A stretch of 10,981 nucleotides of DNA from an uncultured Eubacteriales bacterium (GTDB taxonomy: Bacteria; Bacillota; Clostridia; Oscillospirales; CAG-382): assembly GCA_934444485.1 (NCBI GenBank), contig CAKSCN010000085.1, positions 1-10,981 of the forward strand. The letters run 5' to 3'. Numbering within the stretch: the stretch's first letter is position 1; each line of letters begins with the position of its first letter. Below, piece after piece: positions 6,637 to 10,981 of this stretch. The translations under genes were made by a program, and so were the position numbers. The notes under the pieces are model-generated. The model ran no database searches and was not told the origin of the DNA. It saw nothing but the letters and a program-made list of their open reading frames with translations.

Positions 6637-7926
6637 ATGAAAAACTGCGAATCTGCCGAAAAGAACGTAAAAATAGCGATAATAGGCGGCGGTCCTGCCG
6701 GACTTGCGGCGGCTCTCGGTGCTGTCGAGGGCGGTGTGAAGCCGTCGGATATACTCATAATCGAGCGTGACTCCTGCCTCGGAGGCATACTCAATCAGTG
6801 CATACACGCAGGTTTCGGTCTTCATATGTTCGGAGAAGAGCTTTCGGGTCCCGAGTATGCGCTCAGATATATAAACAAGGTAAAGGACGCCGGCATTCCC
6901 TATGTCACCGACGCTATGACCCTGTCGGTCGGACGTGATAAGACCGTGACCTACGTTTCGCCGCACGACGGTCTTGTGAAGCTCCGTGCGGAAGCGGTGA
7001 TACTTGCAATGGGCTGCCGTGAAAGACCGAGAGGAGCACTCAACACCCCCGGTACAAGACCTGCCGGAGTGTATACTGCCGGGACTGCGCAGAGATTTAT
7101 CAACATTGAGGGATATATGCCGGGTCGTGAGGTGGTTATCCTCGGTTCGGGCGATATCGGACTCATCATGGCACGCCGCATGACCCTCGAGGGGGCGTCG
7201 GTTAAAGCCGTGTGCGAGCTTATGCCGTATTCGAGCGGACTTGCGAGAAACATTGCGCAGTGTCTCGACGACTTCGGCATTCCGCTCAAGCTCTCCCACA
7301 CAGTTGTGAAGATTCACGGCAAAAAGAGAGTCGAGGGCGTGACGATAGCGAAGGTGGACGAGCATCTGAAGCCTATTGCCGAGACAGAGGAATATATCCC
7401 GTGTGACACGCTTCTTCTCTCGGTCGGACTTATCCCGGAAAACGAGCTTACCGAAATGGCAGGCATCGAGATGGACCGTGTGACAAGCGGTGCTGTCGTA
7501 AACAACTACCGTGAAACGAGCGTCCCCGGAATATTCGCCTGCGGAAACGTACTCCACGTTCACGACCTTGTAGACTTCGTCTCGGGAGAGAGCGAGCTTG
7601 CCGGAAAGTCGGCGGCGCTTTACGTCGAGGGAAAGCTCAAAACCGGCGGCAAAGAGATAAAGACCTCCGGTGAGAACGGCGTGAGATATATCGTTCCTCA
7701 AAAGGTATCCGAGGAAGCTCTTGCAACCGATACGGAGTTCTTTTTCAGAGTCGGAAGCGTTGTGAGAAACGCATACGTCGAGGTGCGCTCCGGCGGCGAG
7801 GTAATTTACCGCAAGAAGAAGCCGAGACTCGCTCCCGGCGAAATGGAGCATCTAACGCTTGACGAAAAAGCGGTTGAAACGGCGAAAAAGAACGGCGAGC
7901 TTGTCTTTTCGATAAGCGAAAAGTGA
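6637..7926 (+). CDS. FAD/NAD(P)-binding oxidoreductase, partner of the GlpA-like protein
   Basis: This 429-residue protein has two dinucleotide folds. The FAD motif IIGGGPAG spans 15-22, with Glu43 at the end of the second strand, and LGSGDIG at 169-175 is the NAD(P)H-binding loop. The second FAD contact is IFACGNVLHVHDLVD (299-313). Cys47 and Cys55 in SCLGGILNQCIHAGFG lie where the redox cysteines of disulfide reductases sit, but spaced C-x7-C instead of C-x4-C. It is the typical middle gene of the GlpA-like / oxidoreductase / DUF1667 cluster and probably links substrate-derived electrons to NAD(P) or another carrier. AAGGAGGG at 6621-6628, inside the end of the previous gene, precedes the ATG by 8 bases, and the genes are 1 base apart, so expression is coupled. 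The C-terminal 100 residues form a small extra domain without a motif I recognise. Confidence 0.9.
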   Translation: MKNCESAEKNVKIAIIGGGPAGLAAALGAVEGGVKPSDILIIERDSCLGGILNQCIHAGFGLHMFGEELSGPEYALRYINKVKDAGIPYVTDAMTLSVGRDKTVTYVSPHDGLVKLRAEAVILAMGCRERPRGALNTPGTRPAGVYTAGTAQRFINIEGYMPGREVVILGSGDIGLIMARRMTLEGASVKAVCELMPYSSGLARNIAQCLDDFGIPLKLSHTVVKIHGKKRVEGVTIAKVDEHLKPIAETEEYIPCDTLLLSVGLIPENELTEMAGIEMDRVTSGAVVNNYRETSVPGIFACGNVLHVHDLVDFVSGESELAGKSAALYVEGKLKTGGKEIKTSGENGVRYIVPQKVSEEALATDTEFFFRVGSVVRNAYVEVRSGGEVIYRKKKPRLAPGEMEHLTLDEKAVETAKKNGELVFSISEK

Positions 7927-7939
7927 GGGGGAATGTAGC

Positions 7940-8302
7940 ATGAAGAAAACTCTTACCTGCGTCGTATGTCCCGTCGGCTGTGAAATTACGGTCGATTACG
8001 AGGGAACAGAGGTAAAATCCGTCACGGGAAATACCTGCAAAAGAGGAGACGCATACGCAAGAAATGAGATAGTCGCTCCGTCGAGGACGCTTACGACAAC
8101 TGTTCGTGTCAAGGGCGGCGAAATGCCCCTCGTTCCGGTCAAAACCTCAAAGCCGATACCGAAAAATATGCTTTTCGAGGCAATGAAGAAAGCCGACGCA
8201 TATGCCGCAGACGCTCCTGTGAAGTGCGGCGACGTCCTGATAAAGGACTTTATCGAAGAGGGTACGAACCTCGTTGCCTGCCGTGATATAGCGAAAATCT
8301 GA
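7940..8302 (+). CDS. DUF1667 cysteine-cluster protein, probable Fe-S subunit
   Basis: This is a 120-residue soluble protein of the DUF1667 family. Cys7, Cys10, Cys14 and Cys33 make a C-x2-C-x3-C-x18-C set (TCVVCPVGCEI...GNTCKRG), followed by a region with KTSKPIPK (69-76) that is typical of the family. The spacing and the GC-x-I-x-V and GN-x-C-x-RG context resemble the N-terminal Fe4S4 domain of molybdopterin oxidoreductases, so it probably binds a [4Fe-4S] cluster. Cys97 and Cys114 are additional cysteines near the C-terminus. It is the third member of the GlpA-like redox module, starting 13 bases after the second flavoprotein; AGGGGG at 7926-7931 supports the start. It presumably acts as electron-transfer subunit, taking the place of membrane-bound GlpC of the E. 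coli enzyme. That role is inferred; the family has no established biochemical function that I know of. Confidence 0.88.
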   Translation: MKKTLTCVVCPVGCEITVDYEGTEVKSVTGNTCKRGDAYARNEIVAPSRTLTTTVRVKGGEMPLVPVKTSKPIPKNMLFEAMKKADAYAADAPVKCGDVLIKDFIEEGTNLVACRDIAKI

Positions 8303-8319
8303 GAAAGGATTACACCACT

Positions 8320-10413
8320 ATGTATAACAGAAACGACAGAAAAAAGTTTGCTCCCATTTCCGCAAAAATTCCGCATATGATCCACGGCGGCGACTATAAC
8401 CCCGACCAGTGGCTTCCCATTGATCCCGACGTTCTTCCCAAGGACGCCAAGGTTTTCCGTGCCGCCGGCATCAACAGCGCCTCCGTCTGCATATTCGGCT
8501 GGGCATCGGTTGAACCCGAGGAGGGCGTGTACAACTTCGAGTGGCTCGACAAGACGCTTGACACTCTCTATGAGAACGGCATATACACGATTCTCGCAAC
8601 TCCCACCGGCGCAAGACCGGCATGGCTCGACGCAAAGTACCCCGAAGCAATGAGAACCGACAACTGCGGAGTCAAGGCGACCCACGGCAGACGTCACAAT
8701 CACTGCTACACTTCGCTCAAGTATCGTGAGCTTTCCAAGGGCATTATCACAAAGCTTGCCGAGAGATACAAGGATCATCCCGGACTCATGATGTGGCATC
8801 TCAACAACGAGTACGGCGGCGAATGCTTCTGCGACAACTGCAAAGCGGCATTCAGAAGCTGGCTTCGCGAAAGATACCGCGGCGATATAAACGCACTCAA
8901 CACCGCATGGTGGACCCGGTTCTGGAGCCATGCGTTCACAAGCTTTGAGCAGATTGACCCTCCGAGTCCCATAGGAGAAATGGCAATTCACGGTCTTGAC
9001 CTCGACTGGCACAGATTCGTCACCTTCAAGACAAACGAATATATGAATATGGAGTTCGACACCGTAAAGTCGATTACTCCCGATGTCCCCGTCACCGCAA
9101 ACTACATGGATATGTATCAGGGACTCGATTACGCCGAAATGCGCGACAAGCTCGACGTTATGTCGTGGGACAACTACCCCGAGTTTGGCGCAAACGGCAG
9201 GGACGACACAAAGGCGTTCACGAGAGCCGCATTCAATCATGACTTTTTCCGCACGCTCCGGAAGAAGCCCTTCCTTGTGATGGAGTCAACCCCGAGCGCC
9301 GTAAACTGGAAGAGCATAAACAAGCTCAAGCGCCCCGGACTTCATCTTCTCTCGTCGCTCCACGGAGTTGCTCACGGTGCGGATTCGGTTCAGTACTTCC
9401 AGCTCAGAAAGTCGAGAGGTTCGTCCGAAATGCTCCACGGTGCGGTTATCGACCACGTCGGTCATGAGCTTAACCTCAAAACAAGAGTATTTCACGACGT
9501 TGTTTCGGTCGGCGACGCTCTCGCAAAGCTTGACGATATAGTAGGCACCTGTACGCCGAGCGAGGTCGCAGTGCTTTACGATATCGACAACAGAAATATG
9601 CTCGACGTGAAGCAGGGCTACAATAACATTAAGAAGAACGAACGCTACGTCGAAACCCTCTTCACTCACTACGGTATGTTCACCAAGGGAAGCGTGAATG
9701 TCGACGTTCTCCCCGTCGCCGACGATTTTTCGAGTTACAAGCTTATCGTTGTTCCCATGCTCTACCTCATGAAGAAAGACACCGTTGCAAAGCTTGAAAA
9801 GTTCGTCGCAAACGGCGGTACGGTCGTTATGACCTATCTTTCGGCATACGTCGGAGATACGGGACTTCACTATATGGAGGGACTTCCGGCTGATGAGCTG
9901 AAGAAGGTGTTCGGCATATGGAACGAGGAATGCGACGCACTTTACCCGAACGACAGAGTCGGCGTGGAGTATCTTGACAACAACATAGGACTCACGGGCA
10001 AGACGGAAGCCTCCACCTTTGCCGAGCTTGTACATCTCGAGGGCGCAAAGGCGATTGCACGGTACACGACGGAATTTTATGCCGGTATGCCTGCCGTCAC
10101 CGTGAATGAGTACGGCAAGGGTCGTGCATACTACATAGCGGCAGAGCTTCCCGAGAAGGAGCTTCGCAGAATTTACGACGGCATTATCGCCGAAGCAGGC
10201 GTGTCCCGCACACTCGAGGGACTTCCCGAGGGAGTCGAGGCAACCTTCCGTGCCGACGAAAAGAACGAGTATGTCTTTGTCATGAATATGACCGAGGACG
10301 AAAAGAAAGTGCATATCGACGGCGGCGAAAAGTATGTCGATATTATCACCGGAAATAAGGTCGGCGAGGACTTTACAATGCCCTCCTACGGCATAATAAT
10401 CTACAAAAGATGA
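8320..10413 (+). CDS. GH42 beta-galactosidase, cytoplasmic
   Basis: This 697-residue enzyme releases terminal beta-galactose from oligosaccharides or glycosides. The catalytic TIM barrel (about 15-395) begins with IHGGDYNPDQW. Glu164 in HLNNEYGG is the acid/base and Glu322 in VMESTPS the nucleophile. Galactose-pocket residues known from Thermus A4 enzyme seem conserved: Arg112, Asn163, Trp330, Glu370 and His373. Cys116, Cys169, Cys171 and Cys174 match the zinc-binding cysteines of that enzyme. A GATase-like trimerisation domain (about 412-620) and a small C-terminal beta domain (about 635-697) follow, so the protein is full length. There is no signal peptide, implying intracellular cleavage of imported substrates. 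It starts 17 bases after DUF1667 with AAAGGA at 8304-8309 and ends 15 bases before the Mrp gene, inside a redox operon with no sugar transporter or regulator in view. Linkage specificity cannot be told. Confidence 0.95.
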   Translation: MYNRNDRKKFAPISAKIPHMIHGGDYNPDQWLPIDPDVLPKDAKVFRAAGINSASVCIFGWASVEPEEGVYNFEWLDKTLDTLYENGIYTILATPTGARPAWLDAKYPEAMRTDNCGVKATHGRRHNHCYTSLKYRELSKGIITKLAERYKDHPGLMMWHLNNEYGGECFCDNCKAAFRSWLRERYRGDINALNTAWWTRFWSHAFTSFEQIDPPSPIGEMAIHGLDLDWHRFVTFKTNEYMNMEFDTVKSITPDVPVTANYMDMYQGLDYAEMRDKLDVMSWDNYPEFGANGRDDTKAFTRAAFNHDFFRTLRKKPFLVMESTPSAVNWKSINKLKRPGLHLLSSLHGVAHGADSVQYFQLRKSRGSSEMLHGAVIDHVGHELNLKTRVFHDVVSVGDALAKLDDIVGTCTPSEVAVLYDIDNRNMLDVKQGYNNIKKNERYVETLFTHYGMFTKGSVNVDVLPVADDFSSYKLIVVPMLYLMKKDTVAKLEKFVANGGTVVMTYLSAYVGDTGLHYMEGLPADELKKVFGIWNEECDALYPNDRVGVEYLDNNIGLTGKTEASTFAELVHLEGAKAIARYTTEFYAGMPAVTVNEYGKGRAYYIAAELPEKELRRIYDGIIAEAGVSRTLEGLPEGVEATFRADEKNEYVFVMNMTEDEKKVHIDGGEKYVDIITGNKVGEDFTMPSYGIIIYKR

Positions 10414-10428
10414 AAGGACTTGAATATA

Positions 10429-10981
10429 ATGGCGGAAAACTGTACTCATAATTGCAGTACCTGCTCGTCGAACTGTGCGTCGAAGGATAAGGAGAGTTTC
10501 CTTGCGCCTCTGCACGAGCTGTCGAGCGTAAAGCACGTTATCGCAGTCGCAAGCGGCAAGGGCGGCGTGGGAAAATCCACGGTCACCTCACTTCTTGCGG
10601 TCGCAATGGCGAGAAAGGGCTACAACACGGCAATTCTCGACGCCGATATCACGGGACCCTCTATCCCTAAGGCGTTCGGTATTACGGGCAAGGTGAGAGC
10701 CGACGAAACGGGACTCATGCTCCCTGAGATGTCCTGCGGCGGCGTGAGCATTCTTTCGGCGAATATGATGCTCCCCAACGAGGACGACCCGGTTATATGG
10801 CGAGGTGCGCTCATTGCCGGTGCGGTAAAGCAGTTCTGGCAGGAGGCACTTTGGAACGAGGTTGATTATATGTTCGTCGATATGCCTCCCGGAACGGGCG
10901 ACGTGCCGCTGACGGTGTTCCAGTCGCTTCCGATTGACGGCACGGTCATAGTCACCACGCCTCAGAAGCTCGTTTCGATGG
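10429..10981 (+). CDS. mrp: Mrp/NBP35-family ATPase, probable Fe-S cluster carrier (runs off the right edge)
   Basis: The first 184 residues are present. The short N-terminal segment carries Cys5, Cys9, Cys12 and Cys16 (C-x3-C-x2-C-x3-C), a cluster common in anaerobic Firmicutes homologues and analogous to the N-terminal ferredoxin-like motif of eukaryotic NBP35. The P-loop domain follows: VASGKGGVGKST (40-51) is the deviant Walker A with its signature lysine, DADITGPSIPK (71-81) is switch I-like, and VDMPPGTGD (150-158) is the Walker B region. Such proteins hold and deliver [4Fe-4S] clusters in the cytoplasm. The usual C-terminal CxxC is beyond the edge. GAAAGGA at 10412-10418 overlaps the stop of the galactosidase gene and precedes the ATG by 10 bases. 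Its position behind three probable Fe-S or flavin redox genes hints at maturation of their clusters, although Mrp genes also occur alone. Confidence 0.94.
   Translation, partial: MAENCTHNCSTCSSNCASKDKESFLAPLHELSSVKHVIAVASGKGGVGKSTVTSLLAVAMARKGYNTAILDADITGPSIPKAFGITGKVRADETGLMLPEMSCGGVSILSANMMLPNEDDPVIWRGALIAGAVKQFWQEALWNEVDYMFVDMPPGTGDVPLTVFQSLPIDGTVIVTTPQKLVSM

Noticed and set aside
7996..10536. Two very long open frames (over 400 codons each) on the minus strand opposite DUF1667, the galactosidase and mrp; similar ones oppose the flavoprotein genes (6568-7851) and carA/carB (508-1239 and 1559-2371 on the plus strand)
   Set aside because: They lie opposite well-identified genes, their translations show no domain or motif, and they stay open because TTA, CTA and TCA codons are rare in the real genes, so the opposite strand lacks stops.

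Overview
The window looks like chromosomal DNA from an anaerobic, Gram-positive gut-type bacterium, most likely a member of the Clostridia (Oscillospirales-like or a related order). The base composition is close to balanced, AGA and ATA codons are common beside G/C-ending ones, and Shine-Dalgarno sites are strong. The gene families also fit: a UPF0237/UPF0210 pair, a GlpA-like flavoprotein with a C-terminal BFD-type cysteine domain, DUF1667, and an Mrp ATPase with an N-terminal cysteine cluster. The taxonomic call is an inference from family content. No mobile element, CRISPR array, tRNA or rRNA was seen.

Region 1 (1-2326, minus strand) is the pyrimidine/arginine locus carA-carB. The carA stop overlaps the carB start by 14 bases, and carB runs off the left edge after its first 412 codons. 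Region 2 (2327-2587) is the divergent control region. It holds the car promoter, with inverted TGCATA-type repeats at the probable transcription start, and a near-consensus promoter for the rightward gene. Region 3 (2588-3294) is a single alpha/beta hydrolase followed by a weak terminator. Region 4 (3331-5094) has its own promoter or promoters and encodes a small ACT-domain protein (UPF0237) followed by a UPF0210/DUF711 'PFL family' protein, a conserved pair of unknown function. Region 5 (5193 to the right edge) is a tightly packed run of five genes with gaps of 1-17 bases: a GlpA-like FAD dehydrogenase with a [2Fe-2S]-type tail, a second flavoprotein with FAD and NAD(P)H motifs, a DUF1667 cysteine protein, a cytoplasmic GH42 beta-galactosidase, and an Mrp/NBP35-type iron-sulfur carrier (partial).

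The first three genes of region 5 form a known but poorly characterised redox module that resembles anaerobic glycerol-3-phosphate dehydrogenase. The third subunit is a small soluble protein whose cysteine spacing resembles the Fe4S4 domain of molybdopterin oxidoreductases. No glycerol kinase or facilitator gene is visible here; a galactosidase and an iron-sulfur carrier follow instead, so the substrate of the module is open. The most interesting points are this composite operon, the likely nature of DUF1667, the UPF0237/UPF0210 pair, and the repeat-rich car control region. I see no clear evidence of a wholly new system.
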